From assembly GCA_031552995.1 (NCBI GenBank), contig JAVBMB010000034.1, positions 1-20,995 of the forward strand: a stretch of DNA of 20,995 nucleotides. The letters are read 5' to 3'. This stretch comes from JAVBMB01 sp031552995. GTDB taxonomy: Bacteria > Bacillota > Clostridia > Oscillospirales > Butyricicoccaceae. Below are positions 8,120-15,280 of the stretch, piece after piece. Each line of letters begins with the position of its first letter. Position 1 is the first letter of the stretch. The position numbers and the translations under genes are program-made. A model generated the notes under the pieces. The model saw only the letters and a list, made by a program, of their open reading frames with translations. It was not told the DNA's origin and did no database searches.

Positions 8120-8649
8120 AAAGGCTGATTGCTTTGGCTCTTGTTTTCGTTTTGGCTCTGTCTGGCTGCGCGATAAACAAAGGCGGGCCGAACGATAAGC
8201 GGGTATACTGCATTGAGACGCAAAACGGCCATAATCTGATATCCTACGAGCTGCTGCCCCTGCAGGAGGGCATATCTGTAAAAGAGAAGTGCGAGGCCGT
8301 GCTGAACCGCCTTATGCATCCTCAGGAAGAGGGTCACAGCGCGGCTGTGCCCTCCGATATAGAAATCGAAGGGTACTCGGTCTCTCCGGGCGAGATGAAT
8401 GTCATAATATATATCGACTTCACCCCGGCGTACAGGCAGCTGCCTAACCATAAAAAGAGCCTTGTCAGCGCGGTGTTTGCGCTGTCGCTGTTTCAGCTTG
8501 AGCAGGTCGCCTATGTCTGCATCCGGGCGGAGGGGATAAAGCAGCCGCCGTTCCCCGACTGGTATATCACAAGGGACAGCCTTGTCACAGACGGGCGTGA
8601 CATCCTGCTGGCCGGCTCTCTTCAGTCCTACTCTCTTATCCAGCCTTGA
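8116..8649 (+). CDS. GerMN-domain lipoprotein
   Basis: This 177-residue lipoprotein has a lipobox 'LSGC' with lipidated Cys18, so it is anchored to the outer face of the membrane. The rest matches a GerMN fold: 'VLNRLMHPQEEG' followed by a 'VP..I.I.GYSV' strand, 'NVIIYIDF' and a final helix-strand ending 'VYVCIRAEG'-like at about 125-145. GerMN domains occur in the spore germination protein GerM and in LpqB, the lipoprotein encoded after the MtrAB two-component system in Actinobacteria. Here, too, it is translationally coupled to a sensor kinase (ATGA overlap), so a role in modulating that kinase or in envelope homeostasis is plausible but unproven. Its stop codon lies inside the next promoter. 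Confidence 0.85.
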   Translation: MKRLIALALVFVLALSGCAINKGGPNDKRVYCIETQNGHNLISYELLPLQEGISVKEKCEAVLNRLMHPQEEGHSAAVPSDIEIEGYSVSPGEMNVIIYIDFTPAYRQLPNHKKSLVSAVFALSLFQLEQVAYVCIRAEGIKQPPFPDWYITRDSLVTDGRDILLAGSLQSYSLIQP

Positions 8650-8675
8650 CAAATCTGCCGGCGCGGCGGTATAGT
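8646..8675 (+). promoter_or_regulatory. Strong candidate promoter for the CoaX-like operon
   Basis: A perfect TTGACA (8646-8651) is followed after 18 bases by TATAGT (8670-8675). The -35 box contains the stop codon of the GerMN gene. A second, perfect TATAAT at 8705-8710 has no matching -35. The 120-base leader that follows shows no riboswitch I can recognise. Confidence 0.7.
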
Positions 8676-8796
8676 ATATTGCAGCCGCAATCGCGGCAAT
8701 ACGATATAATTCTCATCTTTTGCGGTTGGCACGCGGCAGGCTGGGCACAATAACTGACGCGGGCGTTTGACCGCCGCGGAAACGGAGGGCACTGCC

Positions 8797-9567
8797 GTGG
8801 TATTGACGGTTAACATAAGCAATCAGGCAATGACGGCCGGCTTCTACGACGGCTCTGACAGCCGCCGCATCTCACGCGTGTCGATTCATCGGGGCATGAC
8901 GCCTGACGATTTTTTTATCAAGCTGAGCAGCATCGCCGATATGTGCGGCGCCGACTGCGCCGGAAGTTTTCGCGCAATTGTCGGCTCGGTCGCACCGCGC
9001 CACACAATGGCGGCTATCGAGGCCGTGACGCGCCTGTGCGGCGAAAAGCCTTATATAATCGGCCCCGGCATTAAGACCGGTATAAACATCAAGATAAACG
9101 ACCCCTCCCAGCTGGGCGCCGACCTTGTGGCAATGGCTGCCGGCGTCTCCGCCAAATACCCGCTGCCGGCGCTTCTTGTCAGCATAAGCGAGGCGACGAC
9201 AATCAGCTACATCGACGCACAAAGCCGATACCTTGGCACGGTCATCTACGCCGGGATGGAGCCTATGCTGCGCTCGATGGTCGAAAACGCCGAGCTGCTT
9301 ACGTCTGTCACGCTGACCACGCCCGAAAGGCTGCTTGGCGCATCAACGGAGGAGAGCATCCGCTCGGGCATAATGCACGGAACAGCCAGCTTCCTCGACG
9401 GCATGACGGCAAAGCTTGCGAAAAAACACGAGGTCGTATCGGTCATCGCCACCGGCAGCGATATGGCGCAGGCGGTGCTTTGCCTGTGCGAGCGCCGGAT
9501 GATATGGGATGAATCATTGCTGACAGACGGTATGTATCATATTTTCATGCGGCAAAATAAGCAATAG
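8797..9567 (+). CDS. Type III pantothenate kinase (CoaX)-like protein with degenerate active site
   Basis: The 256-residue length and overall pattern are those of CoaX, which phosphorylates pantothenate in the first step of coenzyme A synthesis. The fold-level pattern is kept: the N-terminal 'LTVNISN', 'GPGIKTGI' at about 89-96, 'DPSQLGAD' at 102-109, and 'STEESIRSGI' at 183-192. The catalytic signatures are not. In motif I (normally D-x-G-N-T) it has N6-I-S8-N-Q10; after GAD it has Leu110 instead of Arg; the phosphate loop (normally D-x-G-T-A-T-T) reads S129-I-S-E-A-T-T. The frame is intact, so this looks like a maintained pseudoenzyme rather than a dying gene. GTG 8797 is chosen over an upstream in-frame TTG (8767) because GGAGGG (8784-8789) is 7 bases ahead and the protein then starts like CoaX. 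It is followed 98 bases later by a vitamin-type S component. Confidence 0.8.
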   Translation: MVLTVNISNQAMTAGFYDGSDSRRISRVSIHRGMTPDDFFIKLSSIADMCGADCAGSFRAIVGSVAPRHTMAAIEAVTRLCGEKPYIIGPGIKTGINIKINDPSQLGADLVAMAAGVSAKYPLPALLVSISEATTISYIDAQSRYLGTVIYAGMEPMLRSMVENAELLTSVTLTTPERLLGASTEESIRSGIMHGTASFLDGMTAKLAKKHEVVSVIATGSDMAQAVLCLCERRMIWDESLLTDGMYHIFMRQNKQ

Positions 9568-9665
9568 CGCGTTTTATACGGGTCTTGCGCCGCCGCACCG
9601 CGGCTTAAGATATATATTTATGCGCCGTATCAGCTCTGGGCGGAACGGCAGCAAGGAGGCAAAGC

Positions 9666-10415
9666 ATGTCCAGCGAAAAGACAAAAAAAATGGTACTGTG
9701 CGCGATTTTCTCGGCAATCATCATTGTGATGACAGTGGTGCCCTACACCGGCTACATCAACTACGGATTGATTGAAATCACCACGCTGCACATACCGGTG
9801 ATTCTGGGCGCGGCCGTTCTCGGTTGGAAGTACGGAGCCGTCCTCGGCGGCGTCTGGGGTATAACGTGCCTTATCAGGGCATTTACAAACCCGGCATGGG
9901 TGCTGTTTACAAACCCGCTTATATCGGTGATACCTCGCATCGTTGTCGGGCTGGTCGCGGGCGCCGTGTTCGGGCTTTTGCGCCGCAGGATGCGCAAGGG
10001 CTACAGCTCGGCCGCCGTGCCGGCGCTGATTGCGCTGCTTATTGCGGCGCTGGCATATCTCCCGGTCTCGTCGGCGTTTGAGCTGAGCCTGCCTGTGCGG
10101 CTGGCAATATGCGCCGGTATCTTTGCGCTGTGCGCCGTCGTGTTCGCCGTCATCGACAAAAAAGCGTCAAAAGGCGCCGGAAGCGCGCCCTGCGTGATAA
10201 CAGCTGTCGCTGCGACGCTTACAAACACAATTCTTGTTCTGTCCGCAATATATATTTTCGGTGGGATGTTCGACAGCTACAAGGTGTTTTACGAGCTGTT
10301 CAAGACGATTCTCGCTACGCTCATCGGCCTGAACGGCGCAATAGAGCTTGCGGCCGCCGTTATAGTTGTGCCTCTTCTTTACAGGGCGGCGGCTCCCCGC
10401 GGCGACACGCTGTAA
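9666..10415 (+). CDS. ECF transporter S component (substrate-binding membrane subunit)
   Basis: This 249-residue very hydrophobic protein has about eight predicted membrane helices. The start 'KKMVLCAIFSAI' and the block 'HIPVILGAAVLGWKYGAVLGGVWG' (about 42-65), together with 'LTNTILVLSAIYIF' (185-198) and 'LNGAIELAAA' (222-231), are typical of ECF S components of the ECF_trnsprt family. These bind a vitamin and dock on a shared EcfAA'T module. Odd: it is longer than the usual 180-200 residues because of an extra helical pair at about 116-162 between basic loops. No ATPase or EcfT lies beside it, so it would rely on a module elsewhere. The CoaX-like neighbour makes pantothenate a reasonable guess, but nothing in the sequence fixes the substrate. 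AAGGAGGC at 9654-9661 supports the start. Confidence 0.85.
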   Translation: MSSEKTKKMVLCAIFSAIIIVMTVVPYTGYINYGLIEITTLHIPVILGAAVLGWKYGAVLGGVWGITCLIRAFTNPAWVLFTNPLISVIPRIVVGLVAGAVFGLLRRRMRKGYSSAAVPALIALLIAALAYLPVSSAFELSLPVRLAICAGIFALCAVVFAVIDKKASKGAGSAPCVITAVAATLTNTILVLSAIYIFGGMFDSYKVFYELFKTILATLIGLNGAIELAAAVIVVPLLYRAAAPRGDTL

Positions 10416-10484
10416 ATATCAAGCCCCGGCGGCAGGCCGGGAACAATGATAAAATGTCCGCCGGGCGGCGGCAGGAGGACCGAT

Positions 10485-11156
10485 TTGAATACGCGCAGAT
10501 TATCTGTTCCGGCAGCGGCATTCATGGTTGGCGTCCCGGCCGTTTTTTTAATAATCCTTACAATCCCGGTGTCGAGGGAAGCGTTCGTCTCTCTGACGGC
10601 GTCTCATCCGTACATCATGGGCTTTGTCAAGTTCGCGCTGCTTGCCACCGCCGGGGAAATATTGGCCGGCGCGGTGTCAAACGGGCGGGCTGTTTTCCCG
10701 AAAGGCGCGGCTGCTAAGGCCGCCGTCTGGGGATTAATCGGCATGATGATGGCTGTGCTGATGCCGATATACAGCAGCGGCGTCGCAGCGGCGCAAAATG
10801 CCGGGCTGCTGCCGTTTAGCGGCAGCGCTGTCGCCGCCGCAATATCCACAAGTATCGCCATGAACCTGACATTCGGTATCGCGATGATGGGCTTCCACCG
10901 CGTCACAGACAAGCTCATTGAGATGCGCTGCGACGGAAGAAAAGCCGGTGTCGCGCTCGCCGCCGCCGAAATTGACTGGCAGCGGTTCGTTACATTTGTC
11001 GTGCTGCGTACTATTCCGCTTTTTTGGATTCCGGCGCACTCGATTACGTTCTCGTTACCTCCGATTTTCAGGGTGATTGTGTCGGCCGGCCTTTCGATGG
11101 TTCTCGGGCTGATTTTGGCGCTTTCGAACAAAAAAACCGCACCGGCGGCAAAATAA
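10485..11156 (+). CDS. Mpv17/PMP22-like integral membrane protein
   Basis: This 223-residue protein has about five hydrophobic segments. The C-terminal block, with Trp165 ('DWQRFVTFVVL'), 'IPLFWIPAHSITF' (177-189) and 'LPPIFRVIVSAGLSMVLG', resembles the Mpv17/PMP22 signature (W...NF..VP...R). The mid-region 'HPYIMGFVKFALLATAGEIL' (41-60) fits bacterial members I recall. Eukaryotic relatives are organelle inner-membrane proteins of debated channel function; the bacterial role is unknown. An in-frame ATG at 10446 exists, but TTG 10485 has AGGAGG (10473-10478) exactly 6 bases ahead and gives a normal N-terminus. It lies 69 bases after the S component, so the two are probably co-transcribed; a transport link is inference. 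The family call is by eye. Confidence 0.6.
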   Translation: MNTRRLSVPAAAFMVGVPAVFLIILTIPVSREAFVSLTASHPYIMGFVKFALLATAGEILAGAVSNGRAVFPKGAAAKAAVWGLIGMMMAVLMPIYSSGVAAAQNAGLLPFSGSAVAAAISTSIAMNLTFGIAMMGFHRVTDKLIEMRCDGRKAGVALAAAEIDWQRFVTFVVLRTIPLFWIPAHSITFSLPPIFRVIVSAGLSMVLGLILALSNKKTAPAAK

Positions 11157-11178
11157 ACATACCGCCCGGTCCGGGCGG
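11151..11178 (-). terminator. Intrinsic terminator for the ECF operon
   Basis: A perfect 8-bp GC stem (CCGCCCGG 11162-11169 with CCGGGCGG 11171-11178) is followed, on the minus strand, by TATGTTTATTT (11161 down to 11151), which overlaps the last codons of the converging Mpv17-like gene. It fits termination of the riboswitch-controlled ECF operon. Confidence 0.7.
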
Positions 11179-11185
11179 GCATCTG

Positions 11186-11213
11186 GGGCGAGAGAATTAT
11201 TCTCTCGCCCTTT
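11186..11213 (+). terminator. Intrinsic terminator for the CoaX-like operon
   Basis: A perfect 11-bp stem (11186-11196 with 11200-11210) with a 3-base loop is followed by TTT on the plus strand. The hairpin contains the last codons and stop of the converging ECF fusion gene. The T run is short, so termination strength is uncertain. Confidence 0.6.
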
Positions 11214-13965
11214 GCAGTCCGCCCTGCCGCGCCGCGCCGGCAATCAGGCCGTACTTAAGCTTCACCCGGTCAAGCTTTTCAAGCATCGGCCGCGCCGCCA
11301 CCCACAGGAAAAACGCGGTCGCCACGCCGTGGATGATATTGAACGGCAACCCGCGCGCGCATGATGCGACAACCATAGCCCATGTAGGATAATCCTGATA
11401 CATCAGAACGGCGGCAATGTCCATAAGCGTGCCGTAGATAAGCAGCGCCGCCATCGCGCCGAACACGCTGAGCCGGATTCTCCCGGGCCTCCCGCTCCGG
11501 CGGAATATCACGCCGGCAAGCAGCCCGATAAGCCCGAACGCGAACATCTGCCACGGCGTCCACGGCCCCTGCCCGAAGAATATGTTTGATATAAAACCTG
11601 TCAGCGCTCCGGTTAAAAACCCCGTCTCGGCGCCGAAAGCGATGCCTGCGACGACGACGACCGCCGCGACCGGCTTGAACTGCGGAAGCATAAAAAACGC
11701 TGCGCGTCCGGCAACACCGATTGCGCACAGCACAGAAATCAGCACAAGCTCGCGCGCCTGCGGCCTGCGCCCCTCGAACAGCAGCGCAAACGGCAGCATA
11801 CTCTCGATTATCACAAGCATGCTGACTATATAATAACGCCTGTCGTCCAGAAGGAATATCCCGGCCGCTATCGTAAGCGGAATGAGCGCAAGCGAGAGCA
11901 TAACGGCAAGCCTGCGCTTTTTGCCGACAGGCTCGCGTATCGCCGCAGCCTGCGCGGCCGGCTTTTTTGGCCTGACCGCCGCAAAAAGCCCGGCAGCCGC
12001 GCCGCACAATACAAGCATAATCAATGCATAGCGCAACGCGTTATCCGTCGCCCCCGGATCGGCAGTCAAAAATCTCAGAAAGCCGCCGAAGTCCAGCGCA
12101 ACAGCCGCGGCGGTGCACGCCAGAATAACAGCGCATATCACACCGGCGAGGCGGCGAGGCGGCGACAGCGCGCTTGATGCGGCAGCGGCCGGCGAACCCC
12201 CGCCGCCGCCCGGCGGCGGTTCGCCGTCGTCGCTGTCATCGTCTAAAAGGCATGGCGGGATAATCTCCTCATCGCCTACACCGCCAAGCGCCGCCGTCAC
12301 GTCGCCGGCCGTGACAGCCAGCGGGAACACATGCCGCGCCATGCGGTTCGCGGCAGTCGTGTAGAAGCTGTTGCCCGAGAAAAACTCTCTCGGCCGGCCG
12401 ATACTGACAATACTTCCGTCGAAAAACATTGCGCAGCGGTCGGCATATTCGGCGCAAAACTCTATATCGTGGCTAACCATTATAACGGTTACGCCGCCGC
12501 GCTGCAGTGCAATCAGTATGCCTGCCAGCACGCGCTTGAACTCGGCGTCAAGGCCTTTCGTCGGCTCGTCAAGCAGCAAAATCTTCGGGCGCATAAGCAG
12601 CACCTTCGCCAGCGCGGCGCGCTGCTGCTCCCCGCCGGACAGGTCATATGGATGCCGGGTGAGCAGCGCATCTATATTGCACAGCCGCGCCACGCGGCCG
12701 ATGCGCCGGCGCATCTCCCCGGCGTCAAAGCCGTGGCCCTCAATCATGTCCGTCAGGTCATCCTGCACGCTGGCCGCCGCAAACAGCGTCTGCGGGTTTT
12801 GCGGCAACACGCCGAGTATCGCGCCGCTATCCCCGCCAAAGAGTGCGGCGCCCGATATGCGCTCAACCGGTGTGCCGTATATCTTCACCTTGCCGCGATA
12901 CGGCTTTTTTGCGCCGCTGATAAGCGACAGCGCCGTTGTCTTGCCGGCGCCGTTGCCGCCGCACAGCGCCAAAAACTCGCCGCTGCGCACCGAAAATGTA
13001 AGCCCCTTGAGCACATCGGGGGAATCCTTTTCGTACCGGAACCACAGCCCGTCAAGCTCGACCGCCGTTTCTCGCCTGTCGGCCAAATCAGGCTCCGCCG
13101 CAGCGGTGCGCGCCTGCGCGCCGCCGTGCCCGGCTAAATAGCTGTCGAGCCACTGCCGGCCGTCACGCACGGTAATAGGGCAGGGCAGTGCGTCGCCGGC
13201 CGGAACCGCCGCATATATCCGCATCGGCGCCGGAACGGAGGCAAACATGCCGTGTCCGCTGCGGCGGAGCCACTCGCCAACCTCGCCCGGTGTGCCGTCG
13301 CAGATGACAGCTCCGCCGTCCATGCATACAGCCCTGTCGGCCAGCGGGAATACTTCCTCAAGCCGGTGCTCGGTTATGATGACCGTCACGCCAAGCTCGC
13401 GGTTTATCTTGCCGACCGTCGCTAAAAAATCCGCCGCCGCAATCGGGTCAAGCTGCCCGGTCGGCTCGTCAAGCACAAGCACATCGGGCTGCATAACCAT
13501 TACGGATGCAAGGTTAAGCAATTGCCTCTGCCCGCCCGACAGGTCATGTACATCGCGGTAAAACCAATCCTGTATGCCGAAAAACGCCGCCATCTCGGCA
13601 ACCCTGCGCCTTATATTCGGCGTGCTGACACCGAGGCTCTCAAGCCCGAAGGCCAGCTCGTGCCACACCTTGTCGGTCACCGTCTGGTTATCCGGGTTTT
13701 GCATTACAAAGCCGATTTTGGCGCACTGCTCGCGCTCGGAAAGCCTGCAAACCGGCACGCCGTCCAGCAGGATTTCTCCCGTCACGTCGCCAAAAGGCGT
13801 CAATGCGGGCTTTAGATGGCGAAGCAGTGTCGTCTTCCCGCACCCTGACGGGCCAAAAAACGCGACAAACTGGCCGCGCGGGATGTCAATCGTCACGCCG
13901 TTTAATGCGGGCGATTCACTGCCCGGATATGTGAATGTCAGACCTTTGATGCCATAGCCCGCCAT
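11197..13965 (-). CDS. ECF transporter fusion: ATPase-ATPase-S component (probably cobalamin-type)
   Basis: One 922-residue polypeptide carries three subunits normally made separately. ATPase 1 (about 5-235): Walker A 'GPSGCGKTT' from 38, 'LSGGQ' 142-146, Walker B ending Glu167, His200. ATPase 2 (about 302-530): Walker A 'GGNGAGKTT' from 336, 'LSGGE' 442-446, Glu467, His499. A D/E- and P/G-rich linker follows (565-605), then two or three extra membrane helices (605-705), then a six-helix S domain (about 711-890) with 'GAETGFLTGALTG' and 'FGQGPWTPWQMFA' (797-809). The latter recalls the CbrT cobalamin S family. The start is ATG 13965 with GGAGG 7 bases ahead; the open frame to 14085 overlaps EcfT in another frame. 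It overlaps the EcfT gene by 28 bases. The upstream B12 riboswitch makes cobalamin or a precursor the likely substrate. Confidence 0.9.
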   Translation of the reverse strand: MAGYGIKGLTFTYPGSESPALNGVTIDIPRGQFVAFFGPSGCGKTTLLRHLKPALTPFGDVTGEILLDGVPVCRLSEREQCAKIGFVMQNPDNQTVTDKVWHELAFGLESLGVSTPNIRRRVAEMAAFFGIQDWFYRDVHDLSGGQRQLLNLASVMVMQPDVLVLDEPTGQLDPIAAADFLATVGKINRELGVTVIITEHRLEEVFPLADRAVCMDGGAVICDGTPGEVGEWLRRSGHGMFASVPAPMRIYAAVPAGDALPCPITVRDGRQWLDSYLAGHGGAQARTAAAEPDLADRRETAVELDGLWFRYEKDSPDVLKGLTFSVRSGEFLALCGGNGAGKTTALSLISGAKKPYRGKVKIYGTPVERISGAALFGGDSGAILGVLPQNPQTLFAAASVQDDLTDMIEGHGFDAGEMRRRIGRVARLCNIDALLTRHPYDLSGGEQQRAALAKVLLMRPKILLLDEPTKGLDAEFKRVLAGILIALQRGGVTVIMVSHDIEFCAEYADRCAMFFDGSIVSIGRPREFFSGNSFYTTAANRMARHVFPLAVTAGDVTAALGGVGDEEIIPPCLLDDDSDDGEPPPGGGGGSPAAAASSALSPPRRLAGVICAVILACTAAAVALDFGGFLRFLTADPGATDNALRYALIMLVLCGAAAGLFAAVRPKKPAAQAAAIREPVGKKRRLAVMLSLALIPLTIAAGIFLLDDRRYYIVSMLVIIESMLPFALLFEGRRPQARELVLISVLCAIGVAGRAAFFMLPQFKPVAAVVVVAGIAFGAETGFLTGALTGFISNIFFGQGPWTPWQMFAFGLIGLLAGVIFRRSGRPGRIRLSVFGAMAALLIYGTLMDIAAVLMYQDYPTWAMVVASCARGLPFNIIHGVATAFFLWVAARPMLEKLDRVKLKYGLIAGAARQGGLQRARE
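12191..12225. repeat. GC-rich inverted repeat encoding the Pro/Gly linker of the ECF fusion
   Basis: GGCGAACC (12191-12198) is mirrored by GGTTCGCC (12218-12225), and the interior is also self-complementary (CCGCCGCC/GGCGGCGG). The palindrome encodes the 'EPPPGGGGGSP' joint between the ATPase part and the membrane part. Such a sequence is prone to slippage and to assembly error. Confidence 0.7.
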
Positions 13966-14828
13966 AACAGGTCCTCCCTCACGTTGATTATCACCGGTGT
14001 GATGCACAGCGCGAAATACGCGCACATCACGCTTATCGAGTATACCCCCGTCCCCTCGCCGCCGGCAAGGGGAAAGTACTCCCATCCGACCGCGCCGGCT
14101 GCCGCGCCGACGGCGACATACAGCGAGCAGCAGACGATAAACACAAGCGCGATTATGTCGCGGCGCGTCATTGTGTATATTGAAAACGCCGTGCGCCCGC
14201 GCAGCCCGTGGCCGCGGCTCTTCATGCTGTCGGCCGTCTCGACGGCGTTTTCAAGCGCCCATGTCGTCATAACCGACAGTATCCGCAGCCCGTTTTGTGC
14301 CCGGCCAAGGACGCTGCCCGTGCCGGGATCACGCCCGATGCACCTCTGAGCCGCCGAGATGTTTTTAATCTGCGCCTTAAAGCGCGGCACGAACCGGAGC
14401 GACATGCTGATTATCAGCGACAGCGCCGGTAGTGCACGGCCGAGCAGATACCCCAGTTTATCGGATGTCATAATTCGGTTGAAGGATGAGAACCAGCATA
14501 TCACCGTCACAAGCATCACGGCGGCGGCGGCGCCGTACAGTATGGATTCTAGCGTCAGCGGGTTCCCGCTGGCGAAGTACAGCAAAATTGTGGCCCCGCG
14601 GTTGTTAAAAAGCGGGTTCAGCGCCGCCGTCAGCACAAGCGTCGGCAGCATAAACCTAAACGCGAACAGCACGGCGCGGCGGCCTGTCATATATATCGAA
14701 TATGTCAGCGCGCATACCAGCGAAATGGCAAGGCACACCGGGTGCATAAGCGCCATCGCCATCGTCAATACGGCAATAAAGTACACGGCGTTAACCGCCG
14801 GATGATATGAATAGAATGAGTCTTTCAT
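13938..14828 (-). CDS. ecfT: ECF transporter transmembrane coupling protein EcfT (CbiQ family)
   Basis: This 296-residue membrane subunit couples ATP hydrolysis to movement of the S component. It has hydrophobic segments at about 14-47, 55-75, 95-115 and 130-145, and C-terminal helices at about 225-290. The cytoplasmic coupling helix is clear: 'ALENAVETADSMKSRGHG' at about 191-208, the family's Arg-Gly coupling motif, followed by 'LRGR'. ATG 14828 is chosen because AGGAGG lies 6 bases ahead and the protein begins 'MKDSFYSYHPAVN', a typical EcfT start. The longer open frame to 14882 would run into the terminator hairpin. It is the first gene after the cobalamin riboswitch and overlaps the ATPase-S fusion, so both should respond to B12. 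Confidence 0.92.
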   Translation of the reverse strand: MKDSFYSYHPAVNAVYFIAVLTMAMALMHPVCLAISLVCALTYSIYMTGRRAVLFAFRFMLPTLVLTAALNPLFNNRGATILLYFASGNPLTLESILYGAAAAVMLVTVICWFSSFNRIMTSDKLGYLLGRALPALSLIISMSLRFVPRFKAQIKNISAAQRCIGRDPGTGSVLGRAQNGLRILSVMTTWALENAVETADSMKSRGHGLRGRTAFSIYTMTRRDIIALVFIVCCSLYVAVGAAAGAVGWEYFPLAGGEGTGVYSISVMCAYFALCITPVIINVREDLLWRAMASKV

Positions 14829-14865
14829 GGCCCGCCTCCTGTCGCCGGATAATGTATGGCACCCA

Positions 14866-14904
14866 TAAAAAAGCACCCACAAAACAGAGTTTTGCCGGTG
14901 CTTT
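14866..14904 (-). terminator. Riboswitch-linked intrinsic terminator (expression platform)
   Basis: Read on the minus strand, AAAGCACC and CAAAAC pair with GTTTTG and GGTGCTTT around a TCT loop (14 pairs with a 2-base internal mismatch), ending in TTTTTT. It lies between the B12 aptamer and the EcfT ribosome binding site, where a transcription-terminating expression platform is expected. Confidence 0.85.
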
Positions 14905-14937
14905 CAAAACGTCGCTATCGCCCTCGAGGTGGGCGGC

Positions 14938-15090
14938 AAAAAGCAAGTATCCTGGCTTGGCATCCACGCGTTTTGTCCGCCTTCTCAGCTTTCGCCAATG
15001 GCCGAGGGCATTCCCCTCCAGAACAAACGCTCCGCCTTCACAGTGGCCCGTCCGCCCGGGATTTTCACCCGGTTCCATAACTTTTTGTTA
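14938..15090 (-). promoter_or_regulatory. Cobalamin (B12) riboswitch controlling the ECF operon
   Basis: On the minus strand the conserved blocks appear in order: GGAACCGGGTGAAAATCCCGG (ending near 15055), the B12-box-like GCCACTG (15041-15047), a GGAGGGGAATGCCCTC stem region, and AAGCCAGGATACTTGC (14943-14958). This order and wording match the cobalamin aptamer. Binding of adenosylcobalamin or a related form would favour the downstream terminator and shut off the transporter when B12 is plentiful. Boundaries are approximate. No coding sequence lies in 14829-15280. Confidence 0.9.
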
Positions 15091-15138
15091 TTATGTTGTC
15101 TAAATCAGTCAAAACGGGATTTGTTTTCTCTGATTGTT

Positions 15139-15167
15139 ATTGTATCACACAACTTTATTCGGCGCAA
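15139..15167 (-). promoter_or_regulatory. Weak promoter candidate for the riboswitch transcript
   Basis: On the minus strand, TTGCGC (15162-15167) and TACAAT (15139-15144) are 17 bases apart, about 45 bases before the start of the aptamer. The -35 match is poor. The rest of 15091-15280 shows no gene and no convincing terminator for the upstream kinase gene. Confidence 0.35.
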
Positions 15168-15280
15168 TAGTGCGCTAAAGACGGGGCAAACGCAAAAAGC
15201 GGTCATTAATCTGCGTCCCGCAGGCAGTGCTTCCGGCTCTTTTCCAGGCGTATCTTCGGCGTAAAAGATGAGGCCCTCTC

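Noticed and set aside
12331..13141. Two plus-strand frames of over 250 codons opposite the second ATPase
   Set aside because: They are antisense shadows of the Walker and signature motifs; the residue composition (Arg/His/Ala or Ser/Pro rich) is typical of non-coding frames.
13966..14085. 40-codon extension of the ECF fusion
   Set aside because: It overlaps the conserved C-terminal helices of EcfT in another frame; the ATPase domain starts normally at ATG 13965 after GGAGG.
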